Source of the DNA: DAIODI01 sp046349255 | GTDB lineage: Bacteria > Pseudomonadota > Alphaproteobacteria > Rhizobiales > Aestuariivirgaceae | DNA: 64,000 bases | Assembly (NCBI GenBank): GCA_046349255.1 | Contig: JAXMCR010000002.1 | Location: 372,001 to 436,000 of the forward strand | Direction: 5' to 3' | Shown: positions 1-10,717 of the stretch, piece after piece | How positions within the stretch are numbered: the stretch's first letter is position 1 | Layout: each line of letters opens with the position of its first letter | The notes under the pieces: model-generated | What the model was told of the DNA's origin: nothing | Seen by the model: the letters and a program-made list of their open reading frames with translations, nothing else | The model's database searches: none | Position numbers and translations under genes: made by a program

Positions 1-2
1 CG

Positions 3-287
3 GAGTACAGGCAGTTGCTAGCTGACGCGGTCGTCAACGAAATAGCGGAAACTAACGCTACTTCCACCGGCGAATTTCTATTTCACGCGACCGTCGGATT
101 TCCGGTCGTAAAAAGAGATATTTACTTCAGGGAACTTTACCGCTTCAGCACCCTTGAGCGAATTTTCGAGGATCTTTCAATCGAGTGCTCGCAAGAAATA
201 CTATCCGACCTCAAGCTGCGAGGGCGCATCACTGATCTCAAGGTAGGAAAGCTTCGGAAGAAGTTGTATCGTGAAGGCTTCTTTTAG
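3..287 (+). CDS. C-terminal part of an unrecognised protein, cut by the left edge
   Basis: The frame is open from the first full codon to a TAG stop at 285-287, with no convincing start inside the window, so this is probably the end of a longer gene. The visible part has about 95 residues and ends in a basic segment (KLRKKLYREGFF). I recognise no family. Base composition is clearly more AT-rich than the genes right of position 1440, with codons such as ATA, TTA and AGA that those genes avoid. It shares this with the next gene, suggesting both belong to a horizontally acquired block, perhaps surface polysaccharide or glycan related. That function is inferred only from the neighbouring methyltransferase. 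Confidence 0.5.
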   Translation, partial: EYRQLLADAVVNEIAETNATSTGEFLFHATVGFPVVKRDIYFRELYRFSTLERIFEDLSIECSQEILSDLKLRGRITDLKVGKLRKKLYREGFF

Positions 288-358
288 ATCTACTTCCCCC
301 CTTTTGGTGACTCCAGATTCGTCCTCCTCTCGACCATAAGGTCTTTCAATTACTGCAC

Positions 359-1327
359 CTATTGCATCAGGTGTTCGTCACCGCTTTGACCATCATCATT
401 GTCCGGATAATTCGTATCTAAAACATCCGCGACTTGCAGCGGCCAAGAGAGCCTGCACTGCGATATCTTGCGGAACAAAATAGCCGACCCTTCGAACCCT
501 GCAGATTTCTCAGCGTCCTCTTTGCCACGACGGTAAACGAATGGGATGACATATTGCTCGCTATCAAGCGAGACATCTAAAATTTCGAACCCGGTGTGTT
601 TGTTGAACAAGGCTTGCCACGCTGTGTCGGAGAACCTCCAAAAATCCCAGGGCCTGTCATGCATTCCTAGAGTTTGATGTGTGCTCACTAAACCAATTCC
701 ACCTTGCTTCAAAACCTTATTCATCTCGCACACAACAGTCCAAGGCATGAGGAGGTGCTCAAAAACACTTACTGAGTGAACGAAATCGAATGTGTTCTTC
801 TTGAAGTGCTTGGAAAGCGCGTGTGCGTCTCCAACTACGTCAACATTCGAACCTGGCAAAATGTCAAGAACTGTAACTTGAACTTTTGGAAAAAGCTTAG
901 ATCGGTCTAATTTGCTCCGATCTCTCCCGCCTATATCCAACAGCCTGGGGTTTGGACTAGCATCCACGAAACTCTTGAACTTCTCCCATAGCTGCAGCGT
1001 TGCGAAACGACTGCGCCTGTCAGCACTTAGATCAGCTAATGACACTCGTTTAACCCAGCCTTGTTGGCTGCGAAACTCTATCTCAAGTTCAAACGCTGAA
1101 ACGTCCGATAAGAACAGTGCCTGGATCTGAAATCCTTTGTTCGGGCCGAGTGAAAGAACACCGCCATGGGGAAGGCACACCTCAGATGTTGTCGAGGCTA
1201 TATCCCGGCCGATCAGCCTCACGCTGGCGAGATCGTCATGATCGCTGTGAAACCACCCCTTTATCAAAACTGAACGAAAAAACTTTGAAATCGTGTCGGT
1301 CATGAATTCGTAGCCGTCTATGATCAT
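359..1327 (-). CDS. Class I SAM-dependent methyltransferase (Methyltransf_11-like), low-GC
   Basis: The protein has 322 aa from the ATG at 1327, chosen because AGAGGT lies about 10 nt upstream; an in-frame ATG exists further out at 1402 and another inside at 1303. The C-terminal half is a Rossmann methyltransferase. Motif I is LLDIGGRDR near residues 129-137, followed by a beta-2 acidic end (VLDILPG), then VGDAHAL and FDFVHSVSVFEHL, and a post-motif strand in LKQGGIGLVST. The first ~120 residues match nothing I know. Similar proteins sit in LPS, capsule and glycan clusters and modify sugars, but the substrate cannot be read here. Low GC and rare codons mark it as foreign to the rest of the window. 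Confidence 0.8.
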   Translation of the reverse strand: MIIDGYEFMTDTISKFFRSVLIKGWFHSDHDDLASVRLIGRDIASTTSEVCLPHGGVLSLGPNKGFQIQALFLSDVSAFELEIEFRSQQGWVKRVSLADLSADRRSRFATLQLWEKFKSFVDASPNPRLLDIGGRDRSKLDRSKLFPKVQVTVLDILPGSNVDVVGDAHALSKHFKKNTFDFVHSVSVFEHLLMPWTVVCEMNKVLKQGGIGLVSTHQTLGMHDRPWDFWRFSDTAWQALFNKHTGFEILDVSLDSEQYVIPFVYRRGKEDAEKSAGFEGSAILFRKISQCRLSWPLQVADVLDTNYPDNDDGQSGDEHLMQ

Positions 1328-1416
1328 GGTCGAGCGAACCTCTATTCGTGCCTTGCAACCCTTAGCATCATTTTGAAGTCTCCCACAATCTAAACGACAC
1401 ACCTTTACACCCCCCT

Positions 1417-1430
1417 CTAGCCCCGGCTAG
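1417..1430. repeat. Short inverted repeat at the composition boundary
   Basis: CTAGCC-CC-GGCTAG has 6-bp arms and a 2-nt centre. It lies between the divergent methyltransferase and ArgE-type genes, where composition switches from AT-richer to the GC-rich host style. It could be an operator, a small hairpin in the 5' leader of the deacylase gene, or chance. Confidence 0.35.
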
Positions 1431-1445
1431 CGTCGCGGGTCCCAG

Positions 1446-2597
1446 ATGACCTCCGCGACCGAACATCTCGCCCGCCTCGTCGCCTTTCCGACGGTCAGCC
1501 GCGATTCGAACCTCGACCTCATCGGCTACGTCGAGGCCGCGCTCGACGGGCTGGCGATCCCGCATTTCCGGGCATCGTCCGAGGACGGACGAAAGGCCAA
1601 CCTCTACGCCACCATCGGCCCGAAGGACGTGCCGGGGATCGTGCTCTCCGGACACACCGACGTCGTTCCGGTCGATGGCCAGGCCTGGTCGAGCGATCCG
1701 TTTGCGCTCCGCACCGCCGATGGACGCCTGTATGCGCGCGGCTCGGCCGACATGAAGGGGTTCATCGCCTGCTGCCTCGCGGCCGCGCCGGCGGCGGCGA
1801 AGCGGAAGCTCACCGCGCCCATTCACTTCGCCTTCTCCTATGACGAGGAGCTTGGCTGCCTCGGCGTGCGCCGGCTCCTCGACGCGCTGAAACCGGTGCA
1901 GCCGAAGCCCCGCTTCTGCATCATCGGCGAGCCCACCTCGATGCAGGTGGTGATCGCGCACAAGGGAAAAGCAGGCGCCCGCGTCATCGCGCACGGCCTC
2001 GAGGGCCACTCGAGCCTTGCCCCGCTCTACGTGAACGCGCTCCATCTGGCGATGGACCTCGCCGCCGAAGTGCGGTCGATCCAGGCAGAGATCGCCGCGC
2101 GCGGCCTGAAGGATGGCGACTACGACGTTCCGTACACGACCGTTCACGTCGGCCGACTGATCGGCGGCGACGCGATCAACATCGTGCCGAACCGGGCCGA
2201 GATGGCTTTCGAGATCCGCTACCTGCCGGGCGATGATCCCGACGCGATCCTCGCCCGCGTGCGCCGGAAGGCCGATGCGCTCATCGCGGAGGCGCGCAAG
2301 ATCCATCCCGGCGCGGGCTTCGAGTTCCATCCGCTCGCGAGCTACCCTGCGCTCGACGTGAAGCCCGACAGCGAGGTCGTATCGTTCGTCCGTGCCCTGA
2401 CGGGTGGCAACTCCACCGGCAAGATCACCTTCGGCACCGAGGGCGGCCTGTTCCAGCAGGAGCTCGGCATTCCGTCCGTCGTGTGCGGGCCGGGCTCGAT
2501 CGCTGTCGCCCACAAGCCGGACGAATACATCGAGGAGAGCCAGATGGCCGCCTGCGATGCCTTCCTTTCGCGTCTCATCGACAGGCTCTCCGCATGA
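1446..2597 (+). CDS. argE: Acetylornithine deacetylase (ArgE type), M20 metallohydrolase
   Basis: The protein has 383 aa, normal for ArgE. M20 family metal ligands are visible: H70 and D72 in HTDVVPVDG, D102 in GSADMKG, and the E134-E135 pair in SYDEELGC. The dimerisation domain follows from about residue 175 and the C-terminal metal-binding half after about 300 (FGTEGGLFQQ, then GPGSIAVAHKPDEY). The expected reaction is hydrolysis of N2-acetylornithine to ornithine and acetate in the cytosol. The stop overlaps the next start by ATGA, so it is co-translated with a D-amino-acid-dehydrogenase-like gene. That pairing hints that in this organism it may act on another N-acyl amino acid. The M20 assignment is firm; the exact substrate is not. 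Confidence 0.85.
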   Translation: MTSATEHLARLVAFPTVSRDSNLDLIGYVEAALDGLAIPHFRASSEDGRKANLYATIGPKDVPGIVLSGHTDVVPVDGQAWSSDPFALRTADGRLYARGSADMKGFIACCLAAAPAAAKRKLTAPIHFAFSYDEELGCLGVRRLLDALKPVQPKPRFCIIGEPTSMQVVIAHKGKAGARVIAHGLEGHSSLAPLYVNALHLAMDLAAEVRSIQAEIAARGLKDGDYDVPYTTVHVGRLIGGDAINIVPNRAEMAFEIRYLPGDDPDAILARVRRKADALIAEARKIHPGAGFEFHPLASYPALDVKPDSEVVSFVRALTGGNSTGKITFGTEGGLFQQELGIPSVVCGPGSIAVAHKPDEYIEESQMAACDAFLSRLIDRLSA

Positions 2598-3859
2598 CCG
2601 CCTCCCCGACTCCAGCGATCACCATCATCGGCGCCGGCATCATCGGCACCTCCACCGCGGCGTTCCTGCAGCGGGAAGGCTACAAGGTCACCGTGATCGA
2701 CCGGGTGCCGCCGGGCGAAGGCTGCTCATTCGGCAACGCGGCCGGCGTCGTCGCCTGCGGCGTCGAGCCGACGATCCATCCGCGCATCCTGATGAAGATC
2801 CCGGGCTGGCTGATGGACCCGCTCGGCCCGCTCACGATCCGCTGGAGCTACCTGCCGAAGGCGCTGCCGTGGCTTCTGGCCGCCGGGCGGCAGGCGATGC
2901 CCGACCGCGTGAAGGCGATCACCGAGGCCCGCGCCGCACTGGGCCTTCGCTGCGTCGCTGACTTCCAGACGCTGCTCGCCGACGCAGGCAGACCCGAGAT
3001 GCTCGTGATGAACGACGGTATCAAGGTGTTCGAGACGGAGGCCGCCTGGCGCGCCGACGAGGGCGAGCGCACGGTGCAGGCCCGCTACGGCTATCCGTCA
3101 AAGCAGCTTTCCCGCGGCGAGTTGCTCGAACTCGAGCCGGACCTTTCGCCGACGCTCTACGGCGGGCGCACGCACGGCGGCTGGCATCACGTGTCGAACC
3201 CCTACAAGATCGTCCGCACGCTGGCCGATCTCGTGGCGAAGCGCGGCGGCGAGTTCATCTCCGACGACGTGCTGGACGTCGAGCGCGATGCCAACCGCGT
3301 CACCGCCCTGCGCCTGAAGGGCCGCGGCCGGTTGCCAGTCGACCGGCTGGTGATCGCGGCGGGCGCGTGGTCGCACCTCCTCGCCAACAAGCTCGGGGCG
3401 CGCGTGCTGCTCGAAGCCGAGCGCGGCTATCACCTCACGATTCCAAACCCCGGCGTCTCGCCCAAGCGCGTGGTGACCGTGGCGGGGAAACCGTTCGCCA
3501 TCGCGCCGATCGACGTCGGCCTGCGCATCGGCGGCACCGACGAGTTCGCCGGTCTCGATGCGCCGCCCAACTACCAGCGCGCCGATGCATTGTGGCACCT
3601 GACCCGAATCGCGTTCCCGAAGCTCCGGCCGCTCGACGATACGGTTGAACGCTGGATGGGCCGCCGGCCCGGCACGCCCGACGGCATCCCGGTGATCGAC
3701 AAGGCGCCCGACGTCGAAAACGCGTGGCTGGCTTATGGCCACAGCCACATGGGGCTGTCGTGGGGGCCGACCACCGGGCGCATGGTCAGCGAACTCGTCG
3801 CCGGCAAGCCGATCAACATGGACATGGCGCCCTACCGGGCCGTGCGGTCCTGGCTCTAG
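2594..3859 (+). CDS. FAD-dependent oxidoreductase of the DadA (D-amino acid dehydrogenase) family
   Basis: The protein has 421 aa. The ATG at 2594 overlaps the upstream stop, which fixes the start. The N-terminus has a dinucleotide fold, ITIIGAGIIGTSTA, with the second FAD contact at EGCSFGNAAG, and the C-terminus carries the DAO-type closing motif GYGHSHMG-like (LAYGHSHMGLSWGPTTGR). Family members oxidatively deaminate D-amino acids and pass electrons to the quinone pool at the membrane; others act on proline-like secondary amines. Overlap with the ArgE-type deacylase suggests a two-step route that releases and then oxidises an amino acid. Substrate unknown. Confidence 0.8.
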   Translation: MTASPTPAITIIGAGIIGTSTAAFLQREGYKVTVIDRVPPGEGCSFGNAAGVVACGVEPTIHPRILMKIPGWLMDPLGPLTIRWSYLPKALPWLLAAGRQAMPDRVKAITEARAALGLRCVADFQTLLADAGRPEMLVMNDGIKVFETEAAWRADEGERTVQARYGYPSKQLSRGELLELEPDLSPTLYGGRTHGGWHHVSNPYKIVRTLADLVAKRGGEFISDDVLDVERDANRVTALRLKGRGRLPVDRLVIAAGAWSHLLANKLGARVLLEAERGYHLTIPNPGVSPKRVVTVAGKPFAIAPIDVGLRIGGTDEFAGLDAPPNYQRADALWHLTRIAFPKLRPLDDTVERWMGRRPGTPDGIPVIDKAPDVENAWLAYGHSHMGLSWGPTTGRMVSELVAGKPINMDMAPYRAVRSWL

Positions 3860-3942
3860 CGCACGACACGGGGGTTTGATTTCGGGGACGGCGTCTGCCA
3901 CAAACCGGGGGCCTTTCCAGAGGACCCCCCGCCGATAGCCTT

Positions 3943-6591
3943 ATGCGCACCGATACGCCGCAGCCGATCCACCTTGCCGACTACCGGCCTTCACCGTGGC
4001 TCATCGACCGCGTCGACCTCGACGTGCGCCTCCATCCGACGGCGACGCGGATTCGCGAGCGGCTGACGGTTCGCCCGAACCCCGACGCCGGCGACGCGTC
4101 CGACACCCTCATGCTCGACGGCGAAACGCTCACGCTGCACTCGGTCACGATCGACGGGGAGACGGTCAAGCCGGAACGCCTCACCGTCACGGACACGGCC
4201 TTGACCATAACGGGCGTTCCGAAGCGAGAGACGACCGTCGAGATCGACCTGTCGATGAACCCTGAGGCGAACACGGCGCTTTCCGGTCTTTACCTGTCGA
4301 ACGGCATCTACTGCACGCAGTGCGAGGCGGAAGGGTTCCGGCGTATCGCCTACTTCCTGGACCGGCCGGACATTCTTTCGCGCTATCGGGTGCGGCTCGA
4401 GGCGTCGAAGTCATCCGAACCCGTGCTGCTGGCGAACGGCAACCTCGTCGAGGAGGGCGACCTTCCCGACGATCGCCATTTCGCGGTGTGGGAGGATCCG
4501 TTCCCGAAGCCCAGCTACCTGTTCGCCATGGTGGCGGGTCGGCTCGCTTGCGTGTCCGATACCTTCCGCACGATGTCGGGCAGGACCGTCGCCCTGAAGA
4601 TCTTCGTCGAACCCGGCAAGGAGGACCGCTGCGCCTTTGCGATGGAGTCGCTGAAGCTGTCGATGGCGTGGGACGAACGACGCTTCGGCCGCGAATACGA
4701 CCTCGACGTGTTCATGATCGTCGCCGTGCCCGACTTCAACATGGGTGCGATGGAGAACAAGGGTCTGAACATCTTCAACGACAAGTACATCCTGGCGCTG
4801 CCGGAGGCCGCGACCGACCAGGACTACGCCAACGTCGAAGGCATCATCGCGCACGAGTACTTCCACAACTGGACGGGCAACCGCATCACCTGCCGCGACT
4901 GGTTCCAGCTCTGCCTCAAGGAAGGGCTGACCGTGTTCCGCGACCAGGAGTTCTCCTCCGACGTCCGCTCGCGGCCGGTGAAGCGCATCGCCGACGTGCG
5001 GCTGCTGCGCACTCACCAGTTCCCGGAGGATGCCGGCCCCCTCGCGCATCCGGTGAGGCCCTCGACCTACATCGAGATCAACAACTTCTACACGGCGACC
5101 GTCTACGAGAAGGGCGCCGAGATCTGCCGTATGCTGATGACGCTGATCGGCGAAGATGCCTTTCGCGCCGGAATGGACCTCTACTTCGAGCGCCACGACG
5201 GGCAGGCGGTGACGGTAGAGGATTTCATCGCCTGCTTCGCCGACGCCTCGGGCCGCGACCTGACGCAGTTCTTCCGCTGGTACGAGCAGGCGGGAACGCC
5301 CGAACTCACCGCGCACGCGAGCTACGACCAGAAGAGCCAGACGCTGAGCCTCACGCTCTCCCAGGTGCTGCCGTCGACTGGTGCGCAGGCGACGCGGCCG
5401 CCGCTGCATATCCCCGTTTCGGTCGGACTCGTCGGGCCGAACGGCGAGGACCTGCCGCTCGATCTCGACGGCGTGGGCCGCCTCAACAGCGGCGTGATCG
5501 AACTCACCGAACGGACCCAGACGTTCCGCTTCAGGGGGCTGAAGAAGCGACCGGTGCCGTCGCTCAACCGGGGATTCTCGGCGCCCGTGAAGCTCGCCTC
5601 GAACCTCACGCCGGGCGATCTCTACTTCCTCATGGGCCACGACGCCGACCCGTTCAACCGGTGGGAAGCGGGCCAGACGGTGGCGCGCCAGCTGATCCTC
5701 GACGCCGTTGAAAACGCCGGCGCGGGCCGTTCGCATCACGCCGTGCCGAAGCTCTACACCGACGCGCTGGCAGCGTCGCTCGCGAACCCCGCGCTCGAAC
5801 CCGCGTTCGTGGCGCTGATGCTGACGCCGCCCGGCGAAGGCGACATCGCCGGCGAGATCGGCCGCAACGTCGACACCGACGCGATCCACGCGGCGCGCGA
5901 ATGGCTGAAGGCCGGTGCGGGCGGTGCGCTGCAGAACGCGCTTCTCGAGGCGTGGTCGAACCTCCGACCCTCCGAACCCTACTCGCCCTCGCCGGTCGAC
6001 TCCGGCATCCGGTCGCTGCGGCACGCGGCGCTCGCGCTCCTCGCGGCCCACGATCCCGCGCAGGGCGTTGCGCTGGCCATGGAGCATCTTGCCCGGTCGA
6101 ACAACATGACCGACACGATCGGCGCGCTGAACGTCCTCGTCCAGATCGACTGCGCGGAACGGGACGCGGCGCTCGACGCCTTCTACCGTCAGCACAAGGA
6201 TGATCATCTCCTCGTCGACAAGTGGTTCGCGCTCAACGCGCAGGTTCCTTCCCCGAAGGCAGCCGAGCGCGTGCGCACACTGATGGAGCATCCCGCGTTC
6301 ACACTGGCGCGGCCGAACCGCGTGCGCGCCCTGATCGGCAGCTTCGCGACGATGAACCCGGTTGGCTTCAACGCGGCCGACGGCTCGGGCTACTCCGTGC
6401 TCGCGGATGTCGTCATTGCGCTCGATCCGAAGAACCCGCAGGTCGCTGCGCGCCTCGCCGGAAACTTCAAGAGCTACAAGGTGCTGGAGCCCGGCCGGCG
6501 TGTACACGCGGAGTCGGCACTGAAGCGCATCGCCGCGGCATCGCCCTTGTCGCGCGACACGTTCGAGATCGTGTCTCGAACGCTTGCCTGA
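3943..6591 (+). CDS. pepN: Aminopeptidase N (M1 zinc metallopeptidase)
   Basis: The protein has 882 aa, close to the ~870 aa of E. coli PepN. The substrate-binding GAMEN motif is at residues 268-272. The zinc site HEYFH is at 304-308 with the third ligand E327 (in LKEGL), giving the expected HExxH-x18-E spacing. The beta-sandwich N-domain, catalytic domain, small Ig-like domain (~445-545) and helical C-domain (~550-882) are all full length. It removes N-terminal residues from peptides in the cytosol. The leader (3860-3942) contains a GC-rich foldback (GGGGG at 3907, CCCCC at 3925) just before the start. No clear Shine-Dalgarno sequence was seen. Confidence 0.95.
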   Translation: MRTDTPQPIHLADYRPSPWLIDRVDLDVRLHPTATRIRERLTVRPNPDAGDASDTLMLDGETLTLHSVTIDGETVKPERLTVTDTALTITGVPKRETTVEIDLSMNPEANTALSGLYLSNGIYCTQCEAEGFRRIAYFLDRPDILSRYRVRLEASKSSEPVLLANGNLVEEGDLPDDRHFAVWEDPFPKPSYLFAMVAGRLACVSDTFRTMSGRTVALKIFVEPGKEDRCAFAMESLKLSMAWDERRFGREYDLDVFMIVAVPDFNMGAMENKGLNIFNDKYILALPEAATDQDYANVEGIIAHEYFHNWTGNRITCRDWFQLCLKEGLTVFRDQEFSSDVRSRPVKRIADVRLLRTHQFPEDAGPLAHPVRPSTYIEINNFYTATVYEKGAEICRMLMTLIGEDAFRAGMDLYFERHDGQAVTVEDFIACFADASGRDLTQFFRWYEQAGTPELTAHASYDQKSQTLSLTLSQVLPSTGAQATRPPLHIPVSVGLVGPNGEDLPLDLDGVGRLNSGVIELTERTQTFRFRGLKKRPVPSLNRGFSAPVKLASNLTPGDLYFLMGHDADPFNRWEAGQTVARQLILDAVENAGAGRSHHAVPKLYTDALAASLANPALEPAFVALMLTPPGEGDIAGEIGRNVDTDAIHAAREWLKAGAGGALQNALLEAWSNLRPSEPYSPSPVDSGIRSLRHAALALLAAHDPAQGVALAMEHLARSNNMTDTIGALNVLVQIDCAERDAALDAFYRQHKDDHLLVDKWFALNAQVPSPKAAERVRTLMEHPAFTLARPNRVRALIGSFATMNPVGFNAADGSGYSVLADVVIALDPKNPQVAARLAGNFKSYKVLEPGRRVHAESALKRIAAASPLSRDTFEIVSRTLA

Positions 6592-6788
6592 CGCCTCCCG
6601 GCCGCCGGCGGCGCGACCCTGTCAAATTCGTCCGTCCACGGAACCGTTCCGGAACCGATTCGAGCGAGTCCCGCCGCCGCCCGGACGAGGCTCCTTGCCA
6701 AATCGTTACCGCTTCGAATCAATAGGGACCCGATTCGGCTGAAGGCGAACGTTTTGGGGAAAACCTCGCCGCGTAGAAGCCCGCGACG

Positions 6789-9131
<2,343 letters not shown>

Positions 9132-9132
9132 G

Positions 9133-9612
9133 TCAGCGCGTGGCGGCCCGCTGGCGGAGCCGCTCGGCCAGCGCCTTTCGCTCCTCAGGGCCGAGGGTGG
9201 CGAACACCTTCAATGCGAATGTCGTTCCCTGTTCGACAAGACCGTTCACTTCATTGCCGTAATCCTCCACGGCCTTCTGCACGGCTGCAGGATCGTAGGG
9301 ATCCGCCGCCAGAGCGTCCGCCACCCGCGTCGCCGCCGCGCGCAGGTCCTTGCGCTGGTCGCGGAAGTCGCGTCGGGCGTCGCGCAGCATCAGCACAACC
9401 GAATCGCGGCGGTCGGCCGGCAGGCCGAGCACGAATCCGCGCGGCAGGAGTTCGTTGTAGGCGGGGCCCATGATCCGCGCCGTGCGCTCCTTGCGCAGCG
9501 CCTGCGCGGCGACGATCCCTGCCACCGCCACGTTCACGCACAGCGAGGCGACGAGCACGACATCCCGCCAGGACCAGCGGCACGGTGTCGGCGCTGGGGA
9601 GGTGTCCGTCAC
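9133..9612 (-). CDS. Periplasmic heavy-metal-sensor-like (Spy/CnrX/ZraP type) protein
   Basis: The protein has 159 aa. It has a single N-terminal membrane segment (DVVLVASLCVNVAVAGIVAA) followed by a long amphipathic helical region with LPADRRDSVVLMLRDAR and LGPEERKALAERLRQR, the pattern of periplasmic heavy-metal sensors with LTxxQ-like repeats. Its start overlaps the stop of the upstream gene by ATGA, so it is the last gene of the sigma-factor operon. In CnrYXH-type systems the equivalent protein senses metal in the periplasm and controls release of the sigma factor. No metal-binding His or Cys cluster is obvious, so the ligand is open. It converges with the histidine kinase gene, with one base between the two stops. 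Confidence 0.75.
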   Translation of the reverse strand: MTDTSPAPTPCRWSWRDVVLVASLCVNVAVAGIVAAQALRKERTARIMGPAYNELLPRGFVLGLPADRRDSVVLMLRDARRDFRDQRKDLRAAATRVADALAADPYDPAAVQKAVEDYGNEVNGLVEQGTTFALKVFATLGPEERKALAERLRQRAATR

Positions 9613-10049
9613 GCCGCGTCTCCATCATCCGTCGTCTGAAGATCTATCGCGCTCCAGTCATGGTCGGCCTTCGGATCGAGCAGGAGGCCGTCCGCCCCTC
9701 CTCCCGCCCCGATCCACAGCCCGAGCAGCAGCGAGGCGGCCAGTGCTACCGCCGGCGCAGCGAACCAGTTTCGCCGAGAGGTAGCGACCACTGGTGCCGG
9801 ACGCGCCGCCTTCACACGGGCAAGCAGCCGCTCGGTCGCTCCCTCCGGCAGAGGCGGCGCAGCTGCACCCGACAGGAGCGAGTCGAGGGCTGCAGCCTGC
9901 GCGACATCTATCGGGGCGTGCGTCGAGAGTTGATGCGCGAGCCGCTGACGGTCCGCATCCGGCCAGCGCTGCGGGTCGGCGCCGTAGGCGGCGAGCAGCT
10001 TCACGAGGCGGCGCCGGTCGTCTTCGTTCATGGTATCGCGCGTCGTCAT
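9609..10049 (-). CDS. Single-span membrane protein, probable anti-sigma factor
   Basis: The protein has 146 aa, with a cytosolic N-terminal ~95 residues (EDDRRRLVKLLAAYGADPQRW), one transmembrane helix (~97-118, FAAPAVALAASLLLGLWIG) and a short outer tail. It starts 10 nt after the sigma-factor stop and overlaps the metal-sensor gene. Position and topology are those of an anti-sigma factor that holds the ECF sigma at the membrane. The classical zinc anti-sigma motif is absent, so the role rests on context and architecture. Confidence 0.6.
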   Translation of the reverse strand: MTTRDTMNEDDRRRLVKLLAAYGADPQRWPDADRQRLAHQLSTHAPIDVAQAAALDSLLSGAAAPPLPEGATERLLARVKAARPAPVVATSRRNWFAAPAVALAASLLLGLWIGAGGGADGLLLDPKADHDWSAIDLQTTDDGDAA

Positions 10050-10059
10050 CGTCCTTGCC

Positions 10060-10665
10060 CTAGATGTCCGAAAGATCGGCCAGCAGCTCCCGCCAGCGGT
10101 CCGCGAGCGCCGCCCGGAGGCTGCGCCGAGCCCGCGTCAGGAGCGACTCGACCGCCTCCACGCTCACCCCCAGCATAGCGCCGGCCTCGGCATTGCCGAA
10201 CCCTTCGAAATACACGAGCACTAGCGCGGCCCGCTGCCTGTCCGGCAGGGCCTCGATGGCGCGGTCGACGTCGCCCGCGATGGCGGCTCGGTCGAGCGGT
10301 GCGTCGGCGCGCGCCGCGTCGTCGGCGATCTCCGGAACGTCGTCGAGCGTCGACGGCCGGAGCCGGCGCATCCGGTCGAGCGACAGGTTCGCCGCCGATC
10401 GCGCCAGGAATGCGCCGAGCGCTTGCGGGTCGCGCACGCGGGTGGGATCGAGCCACACCTTCAGCAGCACCTCCTGCGCAACGTCCTCGGCCTCGGCACG
10501 GTCGGCGAGGAGGCGCACCGCCACCCGCCAGACGCGCGGGTGGTGGCGACGCACCAGGCGTTCGAACGCCCGCTCGTCCCCCCGCGCGACGGCGGCGAGG
10601 AGCACCTCGTCGTCGTCGAGCGATACCAAGCGGCGATCGGCGGATGCATCCGGCGGTGAACCCAC
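10060..10665 (-). CDS. ECF-family RNA polymerase sigma factor
   Basis: The protein has 201 aa from a GTG at 10665, with GGGAGGA about 12 nt upstream. Sigma-2 (~25-90) includes HHPRVWRVAVRLLADRAEAEDVAQEVLLKVW. Sigma-4 (~135-190) includes ALPDRQRAALVLVYFEGFGNAEAGAMLGVS and ESLLTRARRSL. Region 3 is missing, as expected for ECF sigmas. It directs RNA polymerase to stress-type promoters. It is co-transcribed with a membrane protein and a periplasmic sensor-like protein, and the EF-hand gene lies 52 nt upstream on the same strand, making a compact signal-transduction module. I did not find a convincing autoregulatory ECF promoter. Confidence 0.9.
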   Translation of the reverse strand: MGSPPDASADRRLVSLDDDEVLLAAVARGDERAFERLVRRHHPRVWRVAVRLLADRAEAEDVAQEVLLKVWLDPTRVRDPQALGAFLARSAANLSLDRMRRLRPSTLDDVPEIADDAARADAPLDRAAIAGDVDRAIEALPDRQRAALVLVYFEGFGNAEAGAMLGVSVEAVESLLTRARRSLRAALADRWRELLADLSDI

Positions 10666-10717
10666 GGACTCGACATTCCTCCCGCAACGAACGCCCGGCC
10701 CGAGAAGGACGCCGCCG

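Noticed and set aside
4411..6507. A 698-codon frame antisense to pepN
   Set aside because: Shadow of pepN; Arg/Glu/Val-rich composition without motifs.
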